Part shown: one piece after another, positions 1-8,617 of the stretch | Layout: each line of letters starts with the position of its first letter | How positions within the stretch are numbered: the first letter of the stretch is position 1 | NCBI GenBank assembly: GCA_900770525.1 | Contig: CAAHDT010000003.1 | Location: 55,829-119,828, forward strand | DNA: 64,000 bases | From: Candidatus Gastranaerophilales bacterium | GTDB taxonomy: Bacteria; Cyanobacteriota; Vampirovibrionia; Gastranaerophilales; Gastranaerophilaceae | Direction: 5' to 3' | Program-made: the position numbers and the translations under genes | Notes under the pieces: generated by a model | Databases searched by the model: none | What the model was told of the DNA's origin: nothing | Seen by the model: only the letters and a program-made list of their open reading frames with translations

Positions 1-35
1 GGAAGCACAATTGTAAATAATAGCTCAAAAAGCAC

Positions 36-65
36 TTGTCAATATCTTCAATTTTATGGTAATAT
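36..65 (+). promoter_or_regulatory. Sigma70-type promoter of the SRP RNA
   Basis: TTGTCA at 36-41 and TAATAT at 60-65 are separated by 18 bases. The predicted start of transcription near 71 coincides with the first bases of the SRP RNA terminal helix, which supports both calls. Confidence 0.6.
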
Positions 66-69
66 ATAT

Positions 70-330
70 TTGCCGTGCTCCACGGGGAATTGCAATCTCT
101 TGACCCGAAGTTTAGGCGGGGTGCAGAGCCTGTTGTGAGGGGTTATTCGGCAAAGTTAAAGTTAATATTTTTGTTGATAATTAAGGTTAATATGGCGTAA
201 AATGCCGAACCGTGTCAGGATGGAAACATAGCAGCACTAAGGTAACCTTTACGGGTATGTTGATTTTAAGAGGAGAAAATATTTTCTAAGGCTTTTGTTG
301 AATAAGTTCGATAGACAGTGGCACGGTTTT
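70..330 (+). ncRNA. ffs: Signal recognition particle RNA, large (Alu-containing) type
   Basis: This RNA scaffolds Ffh for co-translational targeting of membrane proteins. The domain IV core is clear: GTCAGG (214-219), a GAAA tetraloop closed by TG/CA (221-228), and AGCAGCACTAAGG. The flanking helix continues with 195-200 against 248-253 and a long pairing of 181-194 with bases near 257-270, including G-U pairs. The 5' portion (CCGTGC, GGGGA, then CCCGAAG) resembles the Alu domain of the Bacillus scRNA. The outer helix closes by pairing CCGTGC (73-78) with GCACGG (321-326), followed by TTTT. Total length is about 260 bases, against about 270 in B. subtilis. Exact ends are inferred from pairing. 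Confidence 0.85.
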
Positions 331-345
331 ATAAGGAATATGTGT

Positions 346-1182
346 GTGAAAAGGTTTATTCTAAATTCTGATGACTTTGGGCTCTCCCAAGATTCTAATA
401 GGGCAATACTCAACGGATACAATTCGGGCTTTTTAAAAAGTACAAGTCTTACAGCAAATGGAGCTGCTTTTGATGCTGCCGTTAATGAAATTCTCCCAGA
501 ATGCCAAAAGATATCTGTAGGAGTACATTTAAACATAACAAATGGGAAATCCCTCACGAGAACATCCTTACTAACTGATGAAGTTGGAAATTTCAAACAC
601 AACTTTTTATCAATATGGTACCATTCCAATAAAAACGAATTTTTAAAAGAAATTGAAAAAGAATTCCAAGCACAAATTGAAAAAATTTCTACATTTGTAA
701 AACCGACTCACATTGATTCTGCAAATTATATACATGCCATACCTGAAATCTTTGAAATTGTTTGCAAATTAGCTCAAAAATATGATATTCCATATGTTAG
801 AAGCCATTTTGAAGAATTTTACATAGTACCTGATTTAAAGTCAAACTTAAACATCAGATATCCTTTAAATATTTTAAAATTAATATTACTAAATATTTTA
901 ACTCTGATTAATAAGAAAACATTAACTAAATACAATTTAAAAACAAACAACTATATAGTAGGCATAACATATTCAGGAATGATGAGTAATAAAACCCTTG
1001 AAGCAGGCTTAAAAACGCTCTCAGACGAAGATGATTTTGTTGCAGAAGCAATAATCCACCCTTCAAGTTATCTAAGAAATATCAATAATTCACATTCAAA
1101 AGAATTTAAACTAACCCAAGACAAACTGCTTGAAGATACTATTTATAGAATGGGATATGAAATTACAAGCCACAAATCATAA
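346..1182 (+). CDS. ChbG/HpnK (YdjC) family carbohydrate deacetylase
   Basis: Likely a metal-dependent cytoplasmic deacetylase acting on N-acetylated sugars or glycan fragments. Family hallmarks are LNSDDFG at residues 6-12 (metal-binding Asp pair), VGVHLN around residue 61 (metal His), THIDS followed by HAIPE (second His motif), YVRSH, and a C-terminal IHPSSY. About 278 residues, normal for the family. A longer frame opens at 295, but that would start inside the SRP RNA; GTG at 346 has AAGGA eight bases upstream (333-337), whereas ATG at 340 is too close to it. It ends four bases before the next gene, so the two are probably co-transcribed. The substrate cannot be told from sequence. Confidence 0.85.
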   Translation: MKRFILNSDDFGLSQDSNRAILNGYNSGFLKSTSLTANGAAFDAAVNEILPECQKISVGVHLNITNGKSLTRTSLLTDEVGNFKHNFLSIWYHSNKNEFLKEIEKEFQAQIEKISTFVKPTHIDSANYIHAIPEIFEIVCKLAQKYDIPYVRSHFEEFYIVPDLKSNLNIRYPLNILKLILLNILTLINKKTLTKYNLKTNNYIVGITYSGMMSNKTLEAGLKTLSDEDDFVAEAIIHPSSYLRNINNSHSKEFKLTQDKLLEDTIYRMGYEITSHKS

Positions 1183-1185
1183 CAA

Positions 1186-2988
1186 ATGAAAGAAAAACTA
1201 ACTGCAATATTTTTATTTATTATTTTTCTTTTGTTCTTTATTTATGAAATCAGCTTAAATAAAGAACCTACAGTTCTTAAAGTTATAACACCAACAATTT
1301 TACAAATTGACCTTAACAACAACAACATAGTGGACGATAACGAGAATATTTGTGTTGCAAACATTGAAACTTTCACCTCTAACCTTCAAAAATTCTCTGA
1401 TGAAATCACAAATACACTATCAATATCACCGGAAAATGCAATTGCTGTAGGTTATTTAACAGATGAATTTGCGAATAAAACTGTTTTAGGGAAAAAAGTT
1501 AAAATAAAATTCACCAATCAACTAACCCCTGAATGTCGTTGGGCAGATGTTTATATTGACGATAAGAGTTATGCAAATACTCTTTATGAAAAAGGTTTTG
1601 GAATAAAAAATCATAAAGATACCAACAAACCTGAATTCAAAAAAGTTTTAGATAAAGCTAAAAATTTAAAACTCGTAATCGTTAACCACAAAAGCAATAA
1701 ATATCACAACTTGAATTGTAAATATGGCAGAATAGCACATGATTCAGTCGTAATACTGGAAAAAGACTTACCCAAAGATAGTAAACCATGCAAATTTTGT
1801 CACCTTACAAAATACGAAAAGAAACAAGTTGAAAAACATAAAACAATAATCACCCCACCAAGTATCGCAACTGATGGGAATTTCAAACTTATCTTAACTG
1901 ATTTCACAACAATTCTTAAACCTGACAAAAATTGTACACACCAAGTATGCAAAGAATTTGTTTCATTAATTAATTCTTCAAATAAAAGTATTGATATAGC
2001 CCTTTACGGTTGGTCTGATATTGACAAAGTAAATAAAGCACTTACAAATGCCCAAAAGCGTGGAGTTAAAATTAGAATTGTTTACGATACAGCAACTAAT
2101 AAAGCAAACTATTACCCTGAAACCGAAAGTTTTATAAAAAGATACGAAACGACTCGCTCTGATAAAATTGATGGGAACAAAAAACTCACCAATATGCTAA
2201 TGCATAACAAATTTGCAATTTTTGATAATCAAAAAGTTTACACAGGCTCAATGAATTTTAGCACAACAGGATTATCTGGTTTTAACCATAATAATGTGGT
2301 CGTGATTAACTCAAAAAATATTGCAGAAATTTATGGAAAAGAATTTACTCAAATGCTTGAAGGGAAATTTCATACCCTCAAGCAAAAATCTGAACATAAC
2401 ACTAATATTACTACTGGAAATACCAGCATATCAGTTTATTTTTCACCACAAGATAAAGGAATAACCAACGGAATAATACCGATTATAAAACATTCGAAAA
2501 AGTATATATATATTCCAACTTTCATCTTAACGCATAATGAACTTTTTCAAGAATTAATTAACGCCCAAAAACGCGGAGTAGACATTAAAATAATTATTGA
2601 TGCTACTAGTATCGGAGTAACACACTCTAAAATAAAACTACTTCGAACAAGCGGAATTCCCGTAAAAACAGAAAACTTTGCAGGCAAAATGCATGCCAAG
2701 TCTATGATTATAGATGATGAATATGTGATAGTTGGATCTGCAAACTTTTCTTCTAGCGGTGAAAATAAAAATGACGAAAATATGTTGATTATTAAAAACA
2801 GAAAATTTGCGAAATTGTATAAAGATTTCTTTGAGTACTTTTGGCTAAAAATACCAGATAAATATTTAAAATACAATGCCCCAGCAGAAAGCAAGTATTC
2901 TATAGGCTCTTGCAATGATGGACTTGACAATGATTTTGATGGAAAAATTGATTTTGCAGATGAAGGTTGCCAAAAGAAAAGTAAATAA
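1186..2988 (+). CDS. Phospholipase D-like protein with SNase-like N-terminus
   Basis: A 600-residue exported or membrane-anchored protein: hydrophobic segment at about residues 6-23, then a thermonuclease-like (SNase fold) stretch to about 160, a Cys-rich segment (YHNLNCKYG ... PCKFC, residues about 172-206) like small metal-binding motifs, and two PLD domains. Each PLD domain carries an HKD motif: MHNKFAIFD with GSMNFS, and MHAKSMIID with GSANFS, so the catalytic His/Lys/Asp are intact. An Asp/Asn-rich loop lies near residue 42, and the C-terminus has CNDGLDNDFDGKIDF, a calcium-loop-like motif seen in surface proteins. Likely a secreted phosphodiesterase or nuclease; whether the substrate is lipid or nucleic acid is unknown. 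Confidence 0.8.
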   Translation: MKEKLTAIFLFIIFLLFFIYEISLNKEPTVLKVITPTILQIDLNNNNIVDDNENICVANIETFTSNLQKFSDEITNTLSISPENAIAVGYLTDEFANKTVLGKKVKIKFTNQLTPECRWADVYIDDKSYANTLYEKGFGIKNHKDTNKPEFKKVLDKAKNLKLVIVNHKSNKYHNLNCKYGRIAHDSVVILEKDLPKDSKPCKFCHLTKYEKKQVEKHKTIITPPSIATDGNFKLILTDFTTILKPDKNCTHQVCKEFVSLINSSNKSIDIALYGWSDIDKVNKALTNAQKRGVKIRIVYDTATNKANYYPETESFIKRYETTRSDKIDGNKKLTNMLMHNKFAIFDNQKVYTGSMNFSTTGLSGFNHNNVVVINSKNIAEIYGKEFTQMLEGKFHTLKQKSEHNTNITTGNTSISVYFSPQDKGITNGIIPIIKHSKKYIYIPTFILTHNELFQELINAQKRGVDIKIIIDATSIGVTHSKIKLLRTSGIPVKTENFAGKMHAKSMIIDDEYVIVGSANFSSSGENKNDENMLIIKNRKFAKLYKDFFEYFWLKIPDKYLKYNAPAESKYSIGSCNDGLDNDFDGKIDFADEGCQKKSK

Positions 2989-3019
2989 AAGCACACAGAC
3001 TATATTTTTTTGTAAATTG

Positions 3020-3028
3020 TGGTATAAT
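3020..3028 (+). promoter_or_regulatory. Extended -10 promoter for the helicase gene
   Basis: TGG followed by TATAAT (3023-3028) is an extended -10 element. It lies about 30 bases upstream of the helicase start, in the only gap between the two genes; no good -35 is visible. The ribosome site AAGGAG is at 3049-3054. Confidence 0.5.
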
Positions 3029-3059
3029 ATAGGTAATATTATGGAATTAAGGAGCCTGT

Positions 3060-5345
3060 ATGTTTGAATTTCCTTTTGAGTTAGACGATTTTCAGAAAGA
3101 AGCTTGCGAATATATATCTAATGGAGAAAGCGTCGTAGTATGCGCACCAACAGGTGCCGGGAAAACTGTTATCGCAGAACACGCCATTCATTTAGCACTA
3201 CAAAATGACACCCGAATATTTTATACAACTCCATTAAAAGCCTTATCTAATCAAAAGTATTATGATTTTTCCGAAAAATACGGACACGACAAAGTAGGAC
3301 TCTTAACAGGCGATACTTCTATCAACCGAAATGCCCAAATAGTTGTAATGACAACTGAAGTCTTTAGAAATATGCTTTATGGCACAAATTTTGGGGCAGT
3401 TGCTGACAACTTAAAAAATGTTAAGTATGTTGTTTTAGATGAAGTTCATTATATGAATGATGAACAGCGCGGTACCGTATGGGAAGAAAGTATCATATAT
3501 TGTCCTACAAATGTACAAATTATTGCACTGTCCGCAACCGTTGCGAACGCCGATGAACTTACCGCTTGGATTAACACTGTTCATTCAGAAACGAAACTTG
3601 TTGATACAGATTTTCGACCTGTGCCACTTAAGTTTTTCTATTTTGATAGTTCACAACCAGATAAAATACTGCCTTTATTCACTCCAACAGGACAGTTAAA
3701 TAAAAAAATCAAACCGGAAAAGAGAGTATGGGGACCTAAACGCAAAAAACAAAAGTCATTTGTAAAAGATATCGTTAAGAATTTGGCAGAACAAGACATG
3801 TTACCTGCAATATATTTTACATTTTCCAGAAAAAAATGCGACGAACAAATGGAACGATGTGCTGACTTGGGGCTGGTCACAAAAGGCGAACAAGCTCAAA
3901 TCAAACAGTTTATTGATGAATATATTGCAGAAAATCCACATTTATATAACAACAAACATATAGATTATCTGCTACAAGGTGTTGCATCCCACCATGCAGG
4001 ACTACTTCCGGCATGGAAAAACTTAGTTGAAAAATTATTTCAAAAAGGCTTAATTAAGGTAGTATTTGCAACAGAAACTCTTGCTGCAGGGATTAATATG
4101 CCGGCACGCTCGACAGTTATAAGTTCAACTAGCAAAAGAACAGACTCCGGACATAGAATGCTTACTGCGAGCGAATTTCTACAAATGTCCGGAAGAGCCG
4201 GACGCCGAGGGATGGACGAAGTCGGCTATGTAACAGTAGTTGGAACAATGTTCCAAACACCGGAAGAAGTTGCCGAACTAGTACTTAGTGATGCCAACCC
4301 ACTTGAGAGCAGATTTTCGCCTAGTTATTCAATGGTTCTAAATCTACTCCAACGATTTTCACTAGAAGAAGCAAAAGAACTTATCTTAAAAAGTTTTGGA
4401 TATTTCTCATCAGGTTCCCGCTTAAAACCATTATTGGCGCTTGACAAATCATATGACGCAGAAATAAAAGAAAGAACTTTTGTTTGTCCATTTAAAAGAG
4501 TAGACGAAGATTTACACAATTACGACAAGCTTCGTCACCTATATGTCCAGAACAGACAAACATACAAAAAAATTTGCAAACAAGAAAAATCAAAAAATAG
4601 ACCATTATCACCGGAAGCTATTAAGTTTGGGAAAGAAACCAAGGCAATGCTTAGTCAAATGCACACATTTCAATGTGATACTTGTAAGCTTTACAAAAAA
4701 CACTCAAAAAATGTTGAAGTTTTACAACGCATATATTCAAGAAAGAACAAACTGGAAAAAGAAATCGAACGTCAAAGAGATATATTCTGGAACAAGTTTT
4801 TAGCCCACAGAAGTGTGCTTAACGAATACGGATACCTAAAAGATGATTACCCAACAGACAAAGGAGTGATGACATCACAAATTCGCTCTGAAAACGAGTT
4901 GTTTATTTCGGAAATAGTAAATTCTCATGTGCTTGAAAATCTTACACCTTCACAACTGGCGGGAGTAATTTGTGCAATAACAACGGAAGACTTAAGGATA
5001 GATATACCATACATCCCTTTTTCTGAACCGATAAGAAAAACTTTGAACCTAATTAGAAACATAAAAAGGAAGTTAGAAAAAACACAAAATAATTATCTTG
5101 TAGAAGCTCCTTGTTATATTAATCCATATTTTTCATCCCTAATAGAACTTTGGGTTGAAGGTTCCGAATGGGACGATATAACAGGGCAAGTTGAAATGGG
5201 GGAAGGAGATATTGTAAGAGCATTTAAACGTGTTGTTGATGTCTTAAGACAATTTACAACAATCTCTAACGTTCCGGAAGCACTTGTATTTACAGCAAGA
5301 GAAGCTATTGACAAAATACAACGAGAACCTGTAAACATTGACTAG
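3060..5345 (+). CDS. Ski2-like DEAD/DEAH-box RNA helicase with DSHCT domain
   Basis: An ATP-dependent RNA helicase of the Ski2/Mtr4 family, probably in RNA processing or decay. Motifs in order: Q-like FELDDFQKEA near residue 10, Walker A APTGAGKT near 30, TTPLKALSNQ (Ia), DEVHYM (motif II), ALSATV (III), FATETLAAGINMPA (V) and QMSGRAGRRGMD (VI). The C-terminal third contains a predicted helical DSHCT domain ending with a GEGDIVRAFKRVVDVLRQ stretch. At 761 residues it is close to cyanobacterial and actinobacterial homologues and shorter than eukaryotic Mtr4, lacking an obvious arch insertion. AAGGAG lies five bases before the ATG. Confidence 0.92.
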   Translation: MFEFPFELDDFQKEACEYISNGESVVVCAPTGAGKTVIAEHAIHLALQNDTRIFYTTPLKALSNQKYYDFSEKYGHDKVGLLTGDTSINRNAQIVVMTTEVFRNMLYGTNFGAVADNLKNVKYVVLDEVHYMNDEQRGTVWEESIIYCPTNVQIIALSATVANADELTAWINTVHSETKLVDTDFRPVPLKFFYFDSSQPDKILPLFTPTGQLNKKIKPEKRVWGPKRKKQKSFVKDIVKNLAEQDMLPAIYFTFSRKKCDEQMERCADLGLVTKGEQAQIKQFIDEYIAENPHLYNNKHIDYLLQGVASHHAGLLPAWKNLVEKLFQKGLIKVVFATETLAAGINMPARSTVISSTSKRTDSGHRMLTASEFLQMSGRAGRRGMDEVGYVTVVGTMFQTPEEVAELVLSDANPLESRFSPSYSMVLNLLQRFSLEEAKELILKSFGYFSSGSRLKPLLALDKSYDAEIKERTFVCPFKRVDEDLHNYDKLRHLYVQNRQTYKKICKQEKSKNRPLSPEAIKFGKETKAMLSQMHTFQCDTCKLYKKHSKNVEVLQRIYSRKNKLEKEIERQRDIFWNKFLAHRSVLNEYGYLKDDYPTDKGVMTSQIRSENELFISEIVNSHVLENLTPSQLAGVICAITTEDLRIDIPYIPFSEPIRKTLNLIRNIKRKLEKTQNNYLVEAPCYINPYFSSLIELWVEGSEWDDITGQVEMGEGDIVRAFKRVVDVLRQFTTISNVPEALVFTAREAIDKIQREPVNID

Positions 5346-5419
5346 CAATTATTGAAATCATTTTAAATAGTGTAACAATACCACTATTTAGTTTTGTTAA
5401 AGCTATATAATATATAAGC

Positions 5420-5448
5420 TTGAAGTTTTTGTAAACTTATGTTACAAT
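5420..5448 (+). promoter_or_regulatory. Sigma70-type promoter upstream of the glycosidase gene
   Basis: TTGAAG (5420-5425) and TACAAT (5443-5448) with a 17-base spacer. The inferred start near 5455 leaves a leader of about 100 bases. Confidence 0.65.
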
Positions 5449-5455
5449 AGTAGTA

Positions 5456-5555
5456 GGAAGTCCCTAAAATTGTTTTTTAGGTTTCCGATGAGTGTTATTC
5501 CCCACCCCACTCTAAAATAAAAAAGGTATCCGGTTACTTAAAAATTAAAGGTGAC
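5456..5555 (+). promoter_or_regulatory. Structured 5' leader with ribosome-site-sequestering hairpin
   Basis: Three hairpins can be drawn. First, GGAA (5456-5459) pairs with TTCC and CCTAAAA (5463-5469) with TTTTAGG (5475-5481). Second, GAGTG (5490-5494) pairs with CACTC (5508-5512). Third, GTTACTT (5533-5539) pairs with AGGTGAC (5549-5555), which would bury the ribosome site. This arrangement suggests translational control. I do not recognise it as a named riboswitch class. Confidence 0.4.
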
Positions 5556-5558
5556 GCC

Positions 5559-6833
5559 ATGGATACTCTAGATCTCTATACAGGGAATATTAAAACAACA
5601 ACGGCACTGGCCACAGATTTGACCATTTTGGGAGCTTTTATTATCTTTTTGCCGTTATTTTTCAATCCACCTATTTTAGCAAATGATACACGTATTGTTC
5701 ACGCAACAACACCAACAATTACTATTGATAAACCTCAAATTTATAACAATATTATGAACGAAATTTCACCAGAAGTTCGTAAACAAAACTTTGACAAACA
5801 AATAAAAGAAAAATATAAAAATTCTTCAATCCGAACCATTACAGATGGCGTAAAACACGTAAAAATGGTTCGATATTACGACGGAAAACCGGTTAGAATA
5901 AACTTAGTAGAAATAGATAGAAAATTAGCAGCAGATTTTGAGATAAAACCGGCACTTTCATCAACATCTTCGAACTTACATAGCAGAAGAACAATTACAA
6001 CAATTGCTAAAAACACTGATTCAATTGTTGCACTTAACGGCACCTTTTTCAAACCTCAAACAGGTGTGCCGCTTGGTACATTAATGATTGACGGTAAATT
6101 ATATACCGGCCCCGTTTTCGACAGAGTCGCAATGGGAATTACAGACACTGGTTTTGAAATGGGGCGTATTCAAATGAATTCATTCTTTAAAGTCGGCAAT
6201 AAAACAATTAAAATCGACAATATTAACCAACCAAGGATGCTTTCAACACACATATTAGCATATACAAACGAATGGGGAAAAACAGCTCCAGCTTCTCCAA
6301 AATACGGAATGCAGGTAGCAATAAAAGATGGAGAAATTGTAAAAGTTTCAGCCAATCCTCTTAGCATACCTGAAAATGGTTACGTAATAGTTGGACCGCA
6401 AAACATACTTAAAGATGTATATGGGGAAAAAACAATTGAAGTATCACTTGGAACAACCCCAGAATGGAAAAAAGTAAAACACATAATAAGTGGAGGACCA
6501 TACCTAGTTAAAGATGGCGAAACTTTTGTAGATATGACGGCTCAAAAACTTAGCTCAATTGGAGGTAAAAATCCAAGAAGTGCAATCGGCTACACCGCAG
6601 ACGGAAACCTGATAATGGTTGCCGTAGACGGAAGAGAAGGCAGTTCAGTAGGCATGACCCTAATGCAATTGGCAAACTTTATGAAAAAAGCCGGTTGCAT
6701 TAATGCAATGAATTTGGACGGCGGAGGTTCAACCGTAATGTATGTAAACGGGCAGGTAGTAAATAATCCTGCGTTTAAAGGCGGTATTGCAATCTCCAAT
6801 GCCCTCGTTTTAAGCAAAAAAACTTCTAATTAA
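5559..6833 (+). CDS. NAGPA-type phosphodiester glycosidase domain protein (DUF2233)
   Basis: A 424-residue envelope protein: one hydrophobic segment at about residues 20-42 (signal anchor), a linker, then a phosphodiester glycosidase domain as in mammalian uncovering enzyme NAGPA and bacterial exopolysaccharide/wall enzymes. Domain landmarks are ALNGTFF with GTLMIDGK, ISGGPYLVKDG, RSAIGYTADG, AVDGREG and the C-terminal MNLDGGGSTVMYVNG, which is the most conserved family motif. Likely hydrolyses a sugar phosphodiester on the cell surface; substrate unknown. Start chosen at ATG 5559 with AAAGGTGA before it. Its last eight bases overlap the converging HTH gene tail to tail. Confidence 0.85.
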   Translation: MDTLDLYTGNIKTTTALATDLTILGAFIIFLPLFFNPPILANDTRIVHATTPTITIDKPQIYNNIMNEISPEVRKQNFDKQIKEKYKNSSIRTITDGVKHVKMVRYYDGKPVRINLVEIDRKLAADFEIKPALSSTSSNLHSRRTITTIAKNTDSIVALNGTFFKPQTGVPLGTLMIDGKLYTGPVFDRVAMGITDTGFEMGRIQMNSFFKVGNKTIKIDNINQPRMLSTHILAYTNEWGKTAPASPKYGMQVAIKDGEIVKVSANPLSIPENGYVIVGPQNILKDVYGEKTIEVSLGTTPEWKKVKHIISGGPYLVKDGETFVDMTAQKLSSIGGKNPRSAIGYTADGNLIMVAVDGREGSSVGMTLMQLANFMKKAGCINAMNLDGGGSTVMYVNGQVVNNPAFKGGIAISNALVLSKKTSN

Positions 6834-7038
6834 ATGTAGAAAAGAACTCAGCAATTGAAATATTAAATCCCTTACAAATTGCCTCAATTGTAGACATTTT
6901 TATATCTCGCTGTGCTTTTTCTGCATATGTAACACAACTCTTCGACAATTCTGAATACCAAGCTAATTTTTCAGCCGTAAGCTTATGTTCTTTTCTTAAT
7001 AATTTTATTCGTTCTGCAACTTTCTCATTAATATTCAT
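6826..7038 (-). CDS. Small XRE-family (Cro/CI) HTH regulator
   Basis: A 70-residue single-domain DNA-binding protein made of an HTH_3 fold: KVAERIKLLRKEHKLTAEKLA, AWYSELSKSCVTYAEK, STIEAICKGFNIS, ending EFFSTF. The frame opens 24 bases earlier (7062), but the ATG at 7038 begins exactly at the usual start of the domain; neither start has a strong ribosome site. Transcribed divergently from the prepilin gene; the 90-base gap holds repeated TATTAA-type motifs overlapping the prepilin promoter, so it probably represses that gene and itself. Confidence 0.8.
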   Translation of the reverse strand: MNINEKVAERIKLLRKEHKLTAEKLAWYSELSKSCVTYAEKAQRDIKMSTIEAICKGFNISIAEFFSTFN

Positions 7039-7074
7039 ATTTAACCACAATATTAATATCATTTTATTAATACC

Positions 7075-7103
7075 TTGACATTAGTATTAACATAGTTTAT
7101 TAT
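7075..7103 (+). promoter_or_regulatory. Promoter of the prepilin gene
   Basis: Consensus TTGACA (7075-7080), 17-base spacer, TATTAT (7098-7103). The spacer contains one operator-like repeat. Confidence 0.7.
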
Positions 7104-7129
7104 AATTAACGATATTAGTATTAATATTG
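7080..7129 (+). promoter_or_regulatory. Two operator-like repeats in the HTH/prepilin divergent region
   Basis: The 11-base motif ATTAGTATTAA occurs at 7080-7090, inside the promoter spacer, and again at 7113-7123, just after the -10. The two are 33 bases apart, about three helical turns. A related ATATTAATA sequence lies at 7050-7058 toward the HTH gene. Same-face spacing and the overlap with the promoter suggest repression by the divergent XRE protein; this is inference. Confidence 0.5.
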
Positions 7130-7153
7130 TGAACCTTGAGGATTAATTGGATT

Positions 7154-7849
7154 ATGAAGAACGCTTTTACACTTGCTGAAGTATTAATTACACTTGGAAT
7201 AATTGGGGTTGTCGCAGCAATGACTCTTCCAACATTAATAAACAAATTTCAAGAAAAACAAACTGTTACAGCAGTTAAAAAGGCCTATAGCGAATTTTCA
7301 CAAGCTTTCATGATGATGCATAATGAATATCCGGATTTAACAACTCTAATTGACGAAAATAAAACGGACGGTGAAAATTCTGAAATATTATTTCAAGAAC
7401 TTACCAAATACATGAAAACAATAAAAAGATGTGATACAGATAAAATTTGTTTTGGTAATGATTATAAAAACCTAGTAGGTAAAAATATTGGGAATTGGGA
7501 TGATTATGGTAATATGGTAACAGGTATTCTTGCGGACGGATCAACTTTTTGGGTTCTTAGTGGATTGGATTACAATTCTACACCACCGCGATTTGCAACA
7601 CAATTTGGAATAGATATAAATGGCAGAAGTAAACCAAATCAATTAGGCGTTGATTTTTTCTGGTTTCAGGTTCTAGAAGACGGACGTGTTACAACATACA
7701 ATCAAACAAAAACCCCAGGAGAATATAAATCATGTGATATAGGAGGAAATTCTTCGCTTTTAAACGGTTATGGTTGTACAGAATGGATATTAACAAACGA
7801 GAATATGGATTATTTAAAACGTAGAATCACTGTGGGCGAACCATACTAA
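7154..7849 (+). CDS. Type IV prepilin-like protein (GspG/PilE-type N-terminus)
   Basis: About 231 residues. Begins MKNAFTLAEVLITLGIIGV: a short positive leader, prepilin peptidase site immediately before Phe, Glu at mature position 5, and a hydrophobic helix to about residue 30. The rest is a globular pseudopilin-like body with paired cysteines (RCDTDKICFG) and a C-terminal GYGCTEW motif. The frame also opens at TTG 7136, but ATG 7154 gives the canonical leader; GAGGA lies about 12 bases upstream. Exported and processed by a prepilin peptidase not in this window; pilT lies nearby. Probably under the divergent HTH regulator. Confidence 0.85.
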   Translation: MKNAFTLAEVLITLGIIGVVAAMTLPTLINKFQEKQTVTAVKKAYSEFSQAFMMMHNEYPDLTTLIDENKTDGENSEILFQELTKYMKTIKRCDTDKICFGNDYKNLVGKNIGNWDDYGNMVTGILADGSTFWVLSGLDYNSTPPRFATQFGIDINGRSKPNQLGVDFFWFQVLEDGRVTTYNQTKTPGEYKSCDIGGNSSLLNGYGCTEWILTNENMDYLKRRITVGEPY

Positions 7850-7855
7850 AAACAA

Positions 7856-8617
7856 CTAACATACTTCTTGAAGAATATCGGTTGAATGAAATTTTCTTGA
7901 AGAATGAGCTTTTATATAAGATTTCATTAACTCAAAACAAACCATACAAACCTTTTCGGTAGCCTTTTCTTCATATTCAGATTTTTCGTCAAATTCAGTA
8001 TTTGCTAAAACAGATAAAAAATTTCGAAGTTTATAGTGCATAACATCACTTAGTGCATAATGAGAATTACACTCTTTACATACAACACCACCCAAGTGTC
8101 CTGAAAAGAACATATTTTCAGATTCTATGGGCTGACCACAGCATAAACACTTATCCAACTCCAAAGAAAAACCGGATATCCTCATCATTTTCAATTGAAA
8201 TTTCAATACTGCAACTAAAATTTCTATTTTTGAATCAGCTCTTGAAATAGTTGTCAAAGCATCATATAACAAATCAAATACAGTCGCAGCACATGGATCA
8301 TCTTCTATTCCAAAATTATTTACGACCTCGGAAACATACATTGAATAAAAAATCTTGTCCATATTGGTACGAGTTTTTGAAAAAGTATTTAAAGCTTCCG
8401 CCTGTGATATTGTATCCAAATTACGACCTTTGTGCAACATCAAACGATTGGCAACAAGTAAATCCATTCTTGCACCCAATTTACTCTTTGGCTTTTTAAC
8501 ACCTTTAGCGACCCCTTTAATCAACCCCTTATCACGCGAATACATAACCATTATCTTATCAGCCTCACTCAAATTATAAGACTTCAAATTAATAGCATCA
8601 GTGACAAAGGTTTCCAT
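7856..8617 (-). CDS. recO: DNA repair protein RecO
   Basis: Recombination mediator that with RecR helps load RecA on SSB-coated gaps. 253 residues, usual length. N-terminal OB-fold pattern: TDAINLKSYNLSEADKIM, YSRDKGLIKGVAKG, KSKLGARMD; C-terminal zinc-finger-like CLCCGQ ... VVCKECN; ends with a short helical tail. Its ATG overlaps the pilT stop codon as TAATG (8617), so translation is coupled to pilT. It converges with the prepilin gene, with six bases between them. Confidence 0.93.
   Translation of the reverse strand: METFVTDAINLKSYNLSEADKIMVMYSRDKGLIKGVAKGVKKPKSKLGARMDLLVANRLMLHKGRNLDTISQAEALNTFSKTRTNMDKIFYSMYVSEVVNNFGIEDDPCAATVFDLLYDALTTISRADSKIEILVAVLKFQLKMMRISGFSLELDKCLCCGQPIESENMFFSGHLGGVVCKECNSHYALSDVMHYKLRNFLSVLANTEFDEKSEYEEKATEKVCMVCFELMKSYIKAHSSRKFHSTDILQEVC

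Noticed and set aside
295..345. Longer N-terminus of the deacetylase starting at 295
   Set aside because: It lies inside the SRP RNA 3' strand and has no ribosome site; GTG 346 is better placed.
249..629. Minus-strand frame of 126 codons
   Set aside because: Antisense shadow of the SRP RNA and deacetylase gene; composition and start unsupported.
2547..2996. Minus-strand frame of 149 codons
   Set aside because: Antisense to the phospholipase D-like gene, which has intact HKD motifs on the other strand.
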